A stretch of DNA of 64,000 nt from Microbacterium lemovicicum (GCF_003991875.1 NZ_CP031423.1:2728001-2792000); one strand, 5' to 3'. Shown: positions 42,893 to 53,100, counted from the first letter of the stretch. Numbers and translations: made by a program. The notes: generated by a model from the sequence alone, not told the origin.

Positions 42893-43556
42893 GCAGATCC
42901 GTGGCGATGCGCCGGTGATGGTGATCGGCCTGGGCCGCTTCGGCGCCGCCTGCGCCGGCGAGCTGGACCGTCTCGACCGCGACGTGCTCGCCATCGACGA
43001 CAACCTCGAGCTCGTGCAGAAGTGGTCGGAGCGCGTCACCCATGCCGTGCAGGCCGACGCCCGCAACATCGACGCCCTCAAGCAGATCGGGGCGCAGGAC
43101 TTCCAGGTGGCGGTCGTGGCCGTCGGCTCCTCCATCGAGGCGTCCGTGCTCATCACCGCGAACCTCGTCGACCTGAAGGTGCCGCAGATCTGGGCCAAGG
43201 CGGTCTCGCAGTCGCACGGCAAGATCCTCGCCCGCGTCGGCGCCAACCACGTCATCTATCCGGAGCGCGAGGCCGGCGAGCGCGTCGCCCACCTGGTGAG
43301 CGGACGGATGCTGGACTTCATCCGCTTCGACGACGACTTCGTGCTCGCCAAGATGTACCCCCCGAAGTTCATCCGCGGCGTCGGCCTCAACGAGTCGGGC
43401 GTGCGCACGAAGTACAACGTGACCGTGGTGGGCGTGAAGAGCCCCGGCAAGCCGTTCCGCTACGCCGAGGCCAACACCGTGGTCACCAACCACGACCTCA
43501 TCATCGTCTCGGGCACGAACGTCGACATCGAACGCTTCGCCTCCCTCGACCGCTGA
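42885..43556 (+). CDS. Potassium uptake regulatory subunit, KtrA/TrkA (RCK) family
   Basis: The 223-residue cytoplasmic protein has an RCK-N Rossmann domain (VIGLGRFGAACAGELDRL, AIDDN, VQADARN) and a C-terminal TrkA-C domain (about residues 140-220). I start it at TTG 42885, inside the end of ktrB, because GGAGAGG lies 7 bases upstream; the in-frame GTG/ATG codons at 42915-42920 have no site and would cut into the first beta strand. It gates KtrB in response to nucleotides. Confidence 0.88.
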   Translation: MGEQIRGDAPVMVIGLGRFGAACAGELDRLDRDVLAIDDNLELVQKWSERVTHAVQADARNIDALKQIGAQDFQVAVVAVGSSIEASVLITANLVDLKVPQIWAKAVSQSHGKILARVGANHVIYPEREAGERVAHLVSGRMLDFIRFDDDFVLAKMYPPKFIRGVGLNESGVRTKYNVTVVGVKSPGKPFRYAEANTVVTNHDLIIVSGTNVDIERFASLDR

Positions 43557-43599
43557 GTCGCGCCGCGCCGGTGTCGGTGGCCCTGGGCAGACTCCGATC

Positions 43600-43983
43600 A
43601 TGGATCGCACACACGTGAGCGCCGCCGCCCGGGCATGGGTCGCGGCCTACGAGAAGGCCTGGGCCTCGAACGACGAGGCCGACATCCGCGCGCTGTTCAC
43701 CGACGACGGCGAGTACCGCACCGAGCCCTGGTCGGCGGCGTGGGAGGGTGCCGACGCCATCGTCGCCGGCTGGCTGTCGCACGCCGACGAGCCGGGCGAC
43801 TACTCCTTCGCGTACGACCTCGCGGGCCTCGACGGCGACCGGGTGTTCGTCGAAGGCCGCACGGTCTACGCCGCCACCGACTCCGAGTCGGAACGCGACT
43901 ACCGCAACCTGTGGGTGATCGACCTCGCGCCCGACGGCCGGGCGCGCTCGTTCACCGAGTGGTACATGCGCCGGCGCGATTGA
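43600..43983 (+). CDS. SnoaL/NTF2-like protein
   Basis: The 127 residues form an NTF2-like cone fold: an N-terminal helix AARAWVAAYEKAWASNDEADIRALF, TDDGEYRTEPW, and a C-terminal GRARSFTEWYMRRRD. Such proteins are small binding or isomerase folds; the ligand is unknown. CAGACT-N6 precedes the ATG. Confidence 0.82.
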   Translation: MDRTHVSAAARAWVAAYEKAWASNDEADIRALFTDDGEYRTEPWSAAWEGADAIVAGWLSHADEPGDYSFAYDLAGLDGDRVFVEGRTVYAATDSESERDYRNLWVIDLAPDGRARSFTEWYMRRRD

Positions 43984-44029
43984 CCTGGCGGGCGCGGCTC
44001 TGGCGCCGGCGGCACCGGGACTGACCGGA

Positions 44030-44205
44030 TGCAGCGGCTCACGCGCCGGGCTCGACTCAAGCCTTGCAGCGACTCACGCGCAGGGCTCGACTCACGCGCC
44101 GGGCTCGACTCACGCGCCGGCTCGACTCCCGCGTTGCAGCGGCTCACGCGTCGGGCTCGGCTCACGCGCGGGCTCGGCTCAGGCAGCGGCTCAGCACTCG
44201 GCGGC
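44030..44205. repeat. Degenerate minisatellite before the proC stop
   Basis: About 175 bp are made of imperfect 17-18 bp units of the type GCTCGACTCACGCGCCGGG, arranged in larger blocks beginning TTGCAGCG (44064 and 44133). There is no gene. Spacing and similarity are too irregular for CRISPR, and the units have no unique spacers. Confidence 0.8.
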
Positions 44206-44208
44206 GAG

Positions 44209-45057
44209 TCAGGCGCCGGCGGCGAGCTCGCGCGCGCGGGCGAGCGCGGCATCGGTCGCCTCGGCGAACAGGGCGTCGAGGTGCGCGCCCTGCAGCACGG
44301 CCACGGCGCGCTCGGTGGTGCCCTTCGGGCTGGTGACGCGCCGGCGCAGCTCGGCCGCCTCCTCGCCCGACGCGTCGAGCAGGGCGGAGGCGCCGATGAA
44401 GGTCTGCTCCGCCATGAGGCGCGCCTGCTCGGGAGTGAATCCCTTGCCCACGGCGGCGCTCGCGAGCGCCTCCACGAGCAGGAAGACGTAGGCGGGCCCC
44501 GAGCCGGAGATCGTCGACAGTGGGTCGATCTGCTCCTCCGGAACCTGCAGCACCGCGCCCACCGTCTCGAACAGCCGGGTGACCATCGCGACGTCGTCGG
44601 CATCCGCGCCCGCGCCGGCGGCGAGACCCGTGACGGCCTTGCCGACGACGGCCGGGGTGTTGGGCATCGACCGCAGCACCCGTGCGCCCTCGCCGAGCAC
44701 CGACTCGAAGGTCGCGATCGTCACGCCCGCGGCCAGGCTCACCACCACGGCGCCGGGGCGGAGCGCCGGGCGGATCTCGGACAGCAGGTCGGGCACCATG
44801 GCCGGCTTCACGCCCACCAGGATGATGCCGGCGGATCCCGCGGCATCCGTGTTCCCCGAAGGCTGCTCCTCGAGGGCGACGCTCGTCACCCCGGCCAGGC
44901 CCGCCAGCGCGTCGGCCTTGGCGCGCGTGCGGTTGGTGGCGGTGATGCCGCCGGTGGGCAGCCCGGACACCACCAGCCCCTGGAGGATGGCGCCGCCCAT
45001 CGACCCCGCTCCCAGGACGGCGACGGCGGGCAGGGAACGGTCCTCGACGGTGGTCAT
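44209..45057 (-). CDS. proC: Pyrroline-5-carboxylate reductase
   Basis: A 282-residue NAD(P)H-dependent reductase for the last step of proline synthesis. It has the Rossmann motif VAVLGAGSMGGAIL near the N-terminus, VKPAMV, RSMPNTPAVVG, and the C-terminal dimerisation helix region ISGSGPAYVFLLVEAL. The ATG is set by TAGGAT-N6. The stop lies at the edge of a minisatellite. Confidence 0.93.
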   Translation of the reverse strand: MTTVEDRSLPAVAVLGAGSMGGAILQGLVVSGLPTGGITATNRTRAKADALAGLAGVTSVALEEQPSGNTDAAGSAGIILVGVKPAMVPDLLSEIRPALRPGAVVVSLAAGVTIATFESVLGEGARVLRSMPNTPAVVGKAVTGLAAGAGADADDVAMVTRLFETVGAVLQVPEEQIDPLSTISGSGPAYVFLLVEALASAAVGKGFTPEQARLMAEQTFIGASALLDASGEEAAELRRRVTSPKGTTERAVAVLQGAHLDALFAEATDAALARARELAAGA

Positions 45058-45193
45058 CCCGTCATCCTAGAAGCCGTCGCGAGCCCGTGCCGGGACGCGC
45101 TCGCGGGTCCGTGAGCCGCACGGGCGTGCGGTCTATAGTCGGGAGGGCACGGAGCGGCGGCGCTCCGGAGGGCACAACGGGAGGCACCTCGCA

Positions 45194-46306
45194 ATGACCC
45201 TGTTCGATGGCATCACGGCTCGGATCGTCGAGACGTCCCGGCTGGGCGTCGGCATCCTCGAGCGCGCGGGCGACGACTCCTCGACACCCGCCGAGCGCAC
45301 GGTGGTGCTGGTGCACGGCAACGTCTCCTCCTCTCTCTTCTGGCAGGAGCTCATGCAGGACCTCCCGTCCGACATCCGGGTGATCGCGGTCGACCTCCGC
45401 GGCTTCGGCGCGACCGAGCACTCCCCCATCGATGCGACGCGGGGGCTGCGCGACTTCAGCGACGACCTCCACGCGACCCTCGAGGAGCTCGGGCTCGACG
45501 CCGTCCACCTCGTCGGCTGGTCGATGGGCGGCGGCGTGATCATGCAGTACGCCCTCGACCACCCCGTTCTCTCCCTCACCCTGCAGGCGCCCGTCTCGCC
45601 CTACGGCTTCGGCGGCACGCGTCGCGACGGCTCACGCCTCACCGACGACGACGCGGGCACGGGCGGCGGCGGTGCGAACCCCGACTTCGTGCAGCGGCTG
45701 AACGACCACGACACCACCGACGAGGCGCCGACGTCGCCGCGCAGCGTCTTCCGGGCCGCGTACGTCGCGGCCGGCTACACCAGCGAGCACGAGGATGTCT
45801 GGGTCGACTCGATGCTCACCACGTCCACGGCCGAGGGCAACTACCCCGGCGACGGCGTCCCGAGCGAGAACTGGCCGGGCTTCGCCGCCGGGACGATCGG
45901 CGTGCTCAACACGATGGCGCCGCGGTACCACGACGTGTCGGCGATCGTCGAGCTCGAACGCAAGCCCCCGATCCTCTGGATCCACGGCACCGATGACGCG
46001 ATCGTCTCCGACGGGTCGTTCTTCGATCTCAACCACCTCGGCGCCCTCGGCGTGGTGCCAGAGTGGCCCGGCGACGAGATCGCGCCCGCCCAGCCGATGG
46101 TCTCCCAGACCCGCGACGTCCTCGGCGCCTACACCGACGCCGGCGGCGCCGTCACGGAGATCACGCTGGAGGGCGTCGGCCACGCCCCGCACCTGGAGCG
46201 TCCGGCGGAGTTCCGCCAGGCACTGCTCTCGGTGATCGGCTACCTCGGCACGCCGGTGGACCCGGCACCGCCGACCGAGGCGATCATCCTGCGCTCCGCA
46301 GACTGA
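45194..46306 (+). CDS. Alpha/beta hydrolase
   Basis: The 370-residue protein has the alpha/beta-hydrolase fold: LVHGNVSSSLFW (oxyanion region), AVDLRGFGATEHSP, nucleophile elbow LVGWSMGGG, an acid in WIHGTDDAIV and a His in EGVGHAPHLERP. The substrate is unknown; about 130 residues of cap separate the elbow from the acid. GGGAGG lies upstream of the ATG, and TATAGT (45134-45139) could be its -10. The last eleven codons lie in the first copy of a 40-bp tandem repeat. Confidence 0.87.
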   Translation: MTLFDGITARIVETSRLGVGILERAGDDSSTPAERTVVLVHGNVSSSLFWQELMQDLPSDIRVIAVDLRGFGATEHSPIDATRGLRDFSDDLHATLEELGLDAVHLVGWSMGGGVIMQYALDHPVLSLTLQAPVSPYGFGGTRRDGSRLTDDDAGTGGGGANPDFVQRLNDHDTTDEAPTSPRSVFRAAYVAAGYTSEHEDVWVDSMLTTSTAEGNYPGDGVPSENWPGFAAGTIGVLNTMAPRYHDVSAIVELERKPPILWIHGTDDAIVSDGSFFDLNHLGALGVVPEWPGDEIAPAQPMVSQTRDVLGAYTDAGGAVTEITLEGVGHAPHLERPAEFRQALLSVIGYLGTPVDPAPPTEAIILRSAD

Positions 46307-46388
46307 CCCGCCGACCGAGGCGATCATCCTGCGCTCCGCAGACTGACCCGCCGACCGAGGCGATCATCCTGCGCTCCGCAGACTGACC
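46269..46388. repeat. Three perfect 40-bp tandem repeats copying a gene's stop region
   Basis: Identical units at 46269-46308, 46309-46348 and 46349-46388 each contain the coding end and TGA of the hydrolase. Because 40 is not a multiple of three, later copies lie in other frames. Perfect identity implies a recent amplification. Confidence 0.95.
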
Positions 46389-46435
46389 CGTCAACCGCGG
46401 GATCCGCGGACCCCGCGCGTCAATAGACTGCGGGC

Positions 46436-47401
46436 ATGAGTGCATCCGGCGGCAACAAGGCGATCATCGCGGCCTTCTCGGCGAACATGGGCATCGCCCT
46501 GGCGAAATTCATCGCGTGGTTCGTATCGGGCTCCGCCTCGATGCTCGCCGAGGCGATCCACTCCGTCGCCGACTCCGGCAACCAGCTCCTCCTGCTGCTG
46601 GGCGGCCGCAAGGCCCGCAAGGCGGCCGACCGCGAGCATCCGTTCGGTCACGGGCGCGAGCGCTACGTCTACGCGTTCGTGGTGGCGATCATCCTCTTCT
46701 CGGTCGGCGGTCTCTTCTCCATCTACGAGGGCGTCGACAAGGTCACGCACCCGCACGAGCTGGAGAACGCCTGGCTGCCCATCACGGTGCTCGTCATCGC
46801 GATCGGGCTGGAGAGCTTCTCGCTGCGCACCGCGGTCAAGGAGAGCAATCACATCCGCGAGAAGGGCCAGTCGTGGGTGTCGTTCGTGCGGCGCGCCAAG
46901 GCTCCCGAACTTCCGGTCGTGCTCCTGGAGGACGTCGCCGCCCTCACCGGCCTCGTCTTCGCCCTCCTCGGCGTCGGCCTGACGGTGCTGACCGGCAACC
47001 CGCTCTGGGACGCGGTCGGCACGCTCGCCATCGGCACGCTGCTGATCCTCGTCGCGATCATCCTGGGCATCGAGACCAAGAGCCTCCTCGTCGGCGAGGG
47101 TGCCACCCCCGGCGACTTCGACCGCATCGTCGCCGCGATCGAGGCGGGCCCGGAGGTGGAGACGCTCATCCACATCAAGACCCTCTACCTCGGACCCGAT
47201 GAGCTGCTGGTGGCGGCGAAGATCGCCCTCCCCGCCGATCGGACCCTCGCCCAGGCTTCGGCCGACATCGACGCCGTCGAGGGTCGCATCCGCGCCGGCG
47301 TGCCGATCGCGCGCGTCATCTACCTCGAACCGGATGTGTACCGACCGGATGCCCCGGCACCAGCGGCCCCCGGGTCGCCGGCACGGACGACGGCCTCCTG
47401 A
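46436..47401 (+). CDS. Cation diffusion facilitator family transporter
   Basis: The 321-residue protein has the CDF membrane domain with metal ligands in EAIHSVADSGNQ (HxxxD) and a second site in VVLLEDVAALTG, plus EHPFGHGRERYVYAF after helix 2. The cytoplasmic C-terminal domain follows from about residue 215. It exports Zn2+, Fe2+ or Mn2+ against protons; the metal is not determined. The ATG is 6 bases after TAGACT. Confidence 0.9.
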   Translation: MSASGGNKAIIAAFSANMGIALAKFIAWFVSGSASMLAEAIHSVADSGNQLLLLLGGRKARKAADREHPFGHGRERYVYAFVVAIILFSVGGLFSIYEGVDKVTHPHELENAWLPITVLVIAIGLESFSLRTAVKESNHIREKGQSWVSFVRRAKAPELPVVLLEDVAALTGLVFALLGVGLTVLTGNPLWDAVGTLAIGTLLILVAIILGIETKSLLVGEGATPGDFDRIVAAIEAGPEVETLIHIKTLYLGPDELLVAAKIALPADRTLAQASADIDAVEGRIRAGVPIARVIYLEPDVYRPDAPAPAAPGSPARTTAS

Positions 47402-47405
47402 CGCC

Positions 47406-48335
47406 ATGGAGTACTGCACCTTCACCGAGCCCCAGCAGGGCTTCACCTACGGCGACCAGCTCGCCTTCGCCCAGGCGACCGAGCGGGTCGGCTTCGACGG
47501 CTTCTTCCGCTCGGACCACTACATGCGGATGGGTCCCGGCGACCCGCTCCCCGGTCCGACAGACGCGTGGACGACGCTCGCAGGGCTGGCACGCGAGACC
47601 TCGCGGATCCGCCTCGGGACGCTCGTCTCCTCGGCCACCCACCGGCTCCCCGCCCTGCTCGCGATCCAGGTCGCCCAGGTCGACGAGATGTCCGGCGGAC
47701 GCGTCGAGCTGGGCCTCGGCACCGGCTGGTTCGCCGAGGAGCACCGCGCCTACGGCATCCCGTTCCCTGAGCGGCGCTTCGGACCGTTCGAGGAGCAGCT
47801 GCAGATCGTCACGGGCCTGTGGTCCACGCCGATCGGCGAGACCTTCGACTTCGCCGGCGAGCACTACACGCTCGCGGGTGCCCCCGCGCTGCCGAAGCCG
47901 GTGCAGGAGCGCGTGCCGATCATCATCGGCGGCGCCGGCCCGAAGCGCACGCCGGAGCTGGCCGCGCGCTTCGCGACCGAGTTCAACATCGGCTTCCAGC
48001 CGGAGGAGAAGATCGCCGACCGCTTCGCCAACGTCCGGGCGGCGTGCGAGCGCGCCGGACGCGACCCCGGGACGCTGAAGCTGTCCGTCGCGCTGCCGAC
48101 GCTGGCCGGCGCCGACGAGGGCGACCTCCGCCGCCGCGCGGAGGCGATCGGCAAGAACCCCGACGAGGTGCGCAACGGCGTCGACATCGTGGGCGGCCCC
48201 GAGGAGATCGCCGAGAAGGTGCAGCGCCTGGTCGACCTCGGCGCCGACCGCGTCTACTTCCAGCTCATGGACATGCGCGACGTCGGGCAGGTGGAGTTCC
48301 TCGGCACCGAGGTGCTTCCGCTCCTCCCCCGCTGA
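47406..48335 (+). CDS. LLM-class F420-dependent oxidoreductase
   Basis: The 309 residues match luciferase-like monooxygenases: QLAFAQATERVGFDGFFRSDHYM, TRIS-type substrate loop LARETSRIRLGTLVSSATHRLPALLAIQVAQVDEMSGGRVELGLGTGW, and IIIGGAGPKRTPELAARFATEFN. Cofactor F420 is inferred from the taxon. It begins four bases past the CDF stop, so it is probably cotranscribed; there is no clear functional link. Confidence 0.88.
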   Translation: MEYCTFTEPQQGFTYGDQLAFAQATERVGFDGFFRSDHYMRMGPGDPLPGPTDAWTTLAGLARETSRIRLGTLVSSATHRLPALLAIQVAQVDEMSGGRVELGLGTGWFAEEHRAYGIPFPERRFGPFEEQLQIVTGLWSTPIGETFDFAGEHYTLAGAPALPKPVQERVPIIIGGAGPKRTPELAARFATEFNIGFQPEEKIADRFANVRAACERAGRDPGTLKLSVALPTLAGADEGDLRRRAEAIGKNPDEVRNGVDIVGGPEEIAEKVQRLVDLGADRVYFQLMDMRDVGQVEFLGTEVLPLLPR

Positions 48336-48349
48336 CGACGGGCCCGGGT

Positions 48350-48817
48350 TCAGCGCCGCGCGAGGAAGAAGTCGCGCAGCAGGGCCTCCGACTCCGGCGC
48401 GCACACTCCGCCGACGACCTCCGCGCGCGTCGGCAGACGCCGGTCGCGCACCACGTCGTAGAGTGAGCCGGCCGCGCCGGCCTTGTCGTCCCAGGCCCCC
48501 AGCACGAGGCGTGAGATGCGCGCCTGCAGAAGGGCGCCGGCGCACATGAGGCACGGCTCGAGCGTGACGACGAGGGTGCTCCCCGCGAGGTTCCAGGAGC
48601 CGAGGGATGCCGCGGCCTCCCGCAGCGCGACGACCTCCGCGTGCGCGGTCGGATCATGGGTGGCTTCGCGCAGGTTGCGGCCCTCCCCGATGACGGTGCC
48701 CGCAGCATCCGTCACCACCGCCCCCACGGGGATGTCGCCCTCCGCACCGGCAACCGCGGCCAGCTGCAGCGCGCGCCGCATCGCGGTCAGGTCGTCGGCG
48801 GCGGTGGGCAGGCTCAC
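48350..48817 (-). CDS. tadA: tRNA-specific adenosine deaminase
   Basis: The 155-residue protein is a zinc-dependent deaminase that makes inosine at the tRNA wobble position. Ligands and catalytic Glu are in HAEVVAL, and the two Cys in PCLMCAGAL. The GTG at 48817 is preceded by TACCGT-N6; a longer start would add a proline-rich, non-conserved stretch. It is divergent from upp. Confidence 0.9.
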   Translation of the reverse strand: MSLPTAADDLTAMRRALQLAAVAGAEGDIPVGAVVTDAAGTVIGEGRNLREATHDPTAHAEVVALREAAASLGSWNLAGSTLVVTLEPCLMCAGALLQARISRLVLGAWDDKAGAAGSLYDVVRDRRLPTRAEVVGGVCAPESEALLRDFFLARR

Positions 48818-48880
48818 GTCCTCACGGTACTGCGCACCCGCGCCCGGGGCGATCGGGGCGGCACCCGATAGCCTGGGGTC

Positions 48881-49513
48881 ATGCGCGTCCACGTGGCCGA
48901 CCACCCTCTCATCACTCACAAGCTCACGGTGATGCGCGATCAGCGCACGCCGTCGCCGGTGTTCCGCCAGCTGACCGAGGAGCTCGTCACGCTGCTCGCG
49001 TACGAGGCGACCCGGAACGTGCGCGTGACGCCGGTCGAGATCCAGACTCCGGTCACCTCGACCATCGGCGTGCGCATCGGCGATCCGCGCCCGCTCGTGG
49101 TGCCGATCCTGCGCGCGGGCCTCGGCATGCTCGACGGCATGGTCAAGCTGCTGCCGAGCGCCGAGGTCGGCTTCCTCGGCATGGCGCGCAACGAGGAGAC
49201 CCTCGAGCCGACGACCTACGCGGAGCGCCTGCCCGAAGACCTCAGCGACCGGGAGTGCTTCGTGCTCGACCCGATGCTCGCCACGGGCGGCTCGCTCGGC
49301 GCGGCGATGGACTTCCTCTTCCGCCGGGGTGCCAAGGACGTGACGGCGATCTGCCTGCTCGCGGCTCCCGAGGGCGTGGCCGCCATCGAGAAGCAGGTCG
49401 AGGGTCGCGACGTCACGCTCGTCCTCGGCGCGCTCGATGAGCGGCTCAACGAGAAGGGCTACATCGTGCCCGGACTCGGCGACGCCGGCGATCGCCTCTA
49501 CGGCACGGTCTGA
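48881..49513 (+). CDS. upp: Uracil phosphoribosyltransferase
   Basis: The 210-residue enzyme salvages uracil to UMP. The PRPP-binding loop is [19 protein letters not shown], with IRAG-type [14 protein letters not shown] earlier and the C-terminal [13 protein letters not shown] uracil-binding signature. TAGCCT-N6 precedes the ATG. Confidence 0.95.
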   Translation: MRVHVADHPLITHKLTVMRDQRTPSPVFRQLTEELVTLLAYEATRNVRVTPVEIQTPVTSTIGVRIGDPRPLVVPILRAGLGMLDGMVKLLPSAEVGFLGMARNEETLEPTTYAERLPEDLSDRECFVLDPMLATGGSLGAAMDFLFRRGAKDVTAICLLAAPEGVAAIEKQVEGRDVTLVLGALDERLNEKGYIVPGLGDAGDRLYGTV

Positions 49514-49610
49514 CCTCGTCCGCCCGTCGACCCCTCAGGGCGGCGGCACGTCGTGCTGCCCGGCGATCGGCGCTCTGCGCAGCGGAGACGTCGCCGGAAA
49601 GACAGGGGGC

Positions 49611-49644
49611 CGCGGCATCCACCCCTCGCCGAGTGGATGCCGCG
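49611..49644. terminator. Bidirectional terminator between upp and DUF3467 gene
   Basis: CGCGGCATCCAC (49611-49622) pairs exactly with 49633-49644, with a 10-base loop. It separates convergent genes and again uses the GCGGCATCC/GGATGCCGC core. A TTGACA at 49704 nearby leads to no gene. Confidence 0.65.
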
Positions 49645-49737
49645 ACCTGCGCTGTGAGGCGCGACGCCAGGTTATGTCGGCTCGAGAACATTCTCCGAAG
49701 GGGTTGACAGCACCGGGACGGATCTCTACGCCGGAGG

Positions 49738-50064
49738 TCAGTCGTCGGGGTCGATGAGCGGGTCGATCGGCTGACGGCGCCCGGTCTCCTGCTCCCAGAA
49801 TTCGAGCTGCTGCGTGAGGGCCTTGGCGAGCTCGAAGACCTGCTCGGGAGGGATGCGGATGCGGCTGACGACGCGCGCCGGCACGACCGTGCGCGCCTCG
49901 CCCGTCTGCGCATCGAGCTGCTCACGGGGCGGCTGGGCGAGCGCGACGAAATCCATCACGAAGACGGTGGGCGTGTGCCAGACGTTGGCGAAGTCTGCGT
50001 AGGCCCCGCCGATGAGATCGGGGGGCAGGTCGATCTCGAACTGCCGCTGGGCGTCATCGGCCAT
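49738..50064 (-). CDS. DUF3467 protein
   Basis: The 108-residue protein matches DUF3467: FEIDLPPDLIGGAYADFANVWHTPTVFVMDFVAL and RIRIPPEQVFELAKALTQQLEFWEQ. Function is unknown. TTGGAG lies before the ATG, so it uses a leader. It lies 67 bases past the nuclease-helicase gene on the same strand. Confidence 0.85.
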   Translation of the reverse strand: MADDAQRQFEIDLPPDLIGGAYADFANVWHTPTVFVMDFVALAQPPREQLDAQTGEARTVVPARVVSRIRIPPEQVFELAKALTQQLEFWEQETGRRQPIDPLIDPDD

Positions 50065-50131
50065 GGGGCTCCAATCGTCCGCGCAAGTCTACGTCGGCGC
50101 TGACGCCGCCCTCCGGGCGCCTGTGGACAGA

Positions 50132-53100
50132 TCAGGCCGCCGGCGCCTCCACGAGGGTGGCGAAGCCGCTGAGGCGGGCGACGCCCTCCGGCGTGCGCGG
50201 GAGGTCGTCGAGGAGACCCGGGGAGTAGACGACGTACGCCGCCTGCATCGCCCGCGACAGCGCGACGTTGATGCGGTTGCGCAGGAGCAGGAACTCCAGC
50301 CCGCGCGGCGCATCGCGACCGGATGACGCGGCGAGCGAGACGATCGCGACCACGGCCTCCCGCCCCTGGAACTTGTCGACGGTGCCGACCTGCACGTCGC
50401 CGAAGCCGGCGGCCGTCAAAGCCGCCTCGACCTCGACCTGCTGGGCGTTGTAGGGCGTGACCACGATGACGTCGGACGGGCGGAGCGGGCGCGGCGACAG
50501 GAGGGTCGCGGCATCCCCCACTCCCCCGTCGCTGCCCGTCCACGAGCGTCCGACGAGGTCGGTGACGAGCCGGACGACCTCGGCGGCCTCCTCGGGCGAT
50601 GAGGTGGCGTTGCCGCGGTGCGCGATGGGCCGGACGTGGACGCCGGCGCGCACGCCCTCCAGCGTGCGGAGGGCCGTCGACGGATGGGCGGCGAGGCGCC
50701 CCTCGTACGACAGGTGGGAGACCGGCTCGGCCACCGCAGGGTGCATGCGCCGGGTGCGCGCGAGGAAGTAGCCGTACTCCGCGGGCAGCACCTCGGCGCC
50801 GTCCATGATCCATCCCAGCGCCGATGTGTCGACCGGCTCCGGATGGGTCCCCTGGCTGACCTGCGGAAGCTGCTGCGGGTCGCCGAGCAGCAGCAGTCGT
50901 CGTGCGGCGAGCGAGACGGCGATGGTGGAGGCGAGGGAGAACTGTCCGGCCTCGTCGATGACGAGGAGGTCCAGGCTGCCCCGCGGGATGCGGCCCTGGT
51001 GGCTGAAGTCCCACGCGGTGCCGCCGACGACGAAGCCGTCGGTCTGGTGCTCGGCCGTGAAGGCGGCGACGCCGTTCTTCGGGATGATCGTGAAGCGGTG
51101 CGGCAGGGAGGGATCCTTGGGCGCCTTGCCCACCTGCACGGGCGGGACGCCCGCCTCGATGACACGGTCGAGCAAGTGCTCGACCGTGGCGTGCCCCTGG
51201 GCCACGACGCCGACCTTGAAGCCCCGCTCCTGCACGAGACGGGCGATCACGTGGGAGCCGACGTACGTCTTGCCGGTGCCGGGAGGCCCCTGCACGGCGA
51301 GGTAGCTGTGATCGAGATCGGCCACGCTGCGCGCGATCGCCGATGCCTCGTCGGAGGGATCCGCCGGAGCGAGGGCGCCCGACAGAGTGCGCGGCGGCAG
51401 GCGGCGCAGCAGATCGGTGGCGGGATCCCGCGGCAGCGGCTGCGACGGCTCCGGCGGGAGCAGCGCGGCGCCGTCGTCGCGGGCGCCGGCGGACCGCGTC
51501 TCGAGGACGGTCTGCGCCCACGCCTCGATGGCCGACTGCTGGTTGCCCGCCCGGGGCGGCGCCGCCGGCGTCAGCGCGAGGGGCAGCTCCTGCCAGGTGA
51601 ACCCCTCGACGGAGAGCTCCTCGATGATCGCCCCGTCGTCGAGCACCTCGACCACGCGCACCCACTTCGCGGTGTGGATCCACCGCGGGCGGGTCTCCGA
51701 CGGGAAGGGGGCCGGCAGCTCGTAGAGCGCGAACGGCTCGACGCCTTCGCTCAGCCGCGTGCCGGGCGACAGCTCGCCCCGCAGCTCGACACGACGCCGC
51801 TCCCGGCCGCTGCCCTCCGGCAGGTGCCAGTCCTCGATGACCCGGGAGCGGGCCGGATCGACCACCACGACGTCGCGGTTGTCCTCCCAGATGGAGATCG
51901 GCTCGCGCAGGCGGAGGAAATGCGTCGCCCAGAAGGACTTCGCCTCGCGGGGGTAGTAGTCGATCGCCGCGGCGCCGAGGCGCAGCGCGGTCGCATCGGA
52001 GGCGCTCGTGCTCTTCGCCTCGTCGACCTCGTCCGCGTAGGCGCGGAGCTGTACGGCGAGCGGGGAGTCCTGGTAGCCACCCTCTTCCGGCTCGCGCTCG
52101 GCGGACGGGCGGAGGCCCGCCTCCCGGGCGCGATCGACGAGCCAATCGCGCAGCCGCCGGGTGGAGACGCAGTCGTAGCGGTTGTAGTCGGCCAGGTCGT
52201 CGAGGATCTCCTGAGCCGCCGCGGCATCCCCCGCGTCGGCGTGCTCGCGCGCCTCGACGTAGCGGACGATCGAGTCGTCGCCCTTCTGCACATCGGAGGT
52301 GCGGACCTCGGCGCCCATGTAGAGGGGCTCGAGCTTCTTGATCGAGTACGACCGCGATCCCACGCGCAGCGCGCGCCGCACGATCGGGTACAGGTCGACG
52401 AAGACACCGTCGCGCAGCAGCTGGTCGACGTCGGCTTCGCGCACGCCGTACTTCGCCGCCATGGCCAGCAGGTGCGTCGGCTCGTAGGGGGCGTAGTGGT
52501 AGATGTGCATGCCCGGGCTCTTCTCGCGGCGACGGGCGACCATGTCGAGGAAGCGCTCGAGAGCGGCGCGCTCCTCGTCGAAGTCGTGCGCCCACAGCGC
52601 GCCGTAGCGCTCGGCCATGTCGACCCAGCCGAAGAGGTAGTCGATGCCCCAGGAGCTCGCATCGCCCTCGGTGTAGAGCGGGTCTCCCTCGAAGTCGAAG
52701 AAGAGGTCGCCGTGATCGGGCCTCGGGAGCGCGGCCAGGGCGCGCGGCTCCACCACCTCGAACGTCGGGACGACGGGGATGCCGGGGTCGTCCGAGACGG
52801 CGGGCACACCCGCGGGGCTGTCGAGCTGTAGGCGCGCCTGGGTGCGCAGCGACGCGAACGTGTCGGCGCCGACTCCGGCGGGCTGCGCCTCCGCGGCGGC
52901 CAGATCGTCGATGGTGCGGATGCCGGCCGTCTGCAGCCGCACGCGCTGCACCGGTCGCATGCCCGCCACGAGGAGCAGGTCGCGATGGGAGATGACCTCG
53001 ACCTCGCACGTGGCGCACCGGCCGCAGGCGATGACGTCGAGGTCGCCGCGCGGATCGCCCCACGCGATCGCCTCGCCGGCCGCGCCCGAGGGCACGGCAC

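Noticed and set aside
41447..43255. Open frame of about 600 codons antisense to the potassium uptake genes.
   Set aside because: Low-complexity Arg/Glu/Asp/Gly composition; the plus strand carries full KtrB and KtrA motifs.
44030..44205. Possible CRISPR array.
   Set aside because: Units are only 17-18 bp, imperfect and directly abutting, with no unique spacers and no cas genes nearby.
49684..49735. GAGAA-CA-TTCTC palindrome plus TTGACA (49704-49709), looking like an orphan promoter.
   Set aside because: No good -10 at the right spacing and no plus-strand gene until 53849; kept only as a curiosity.
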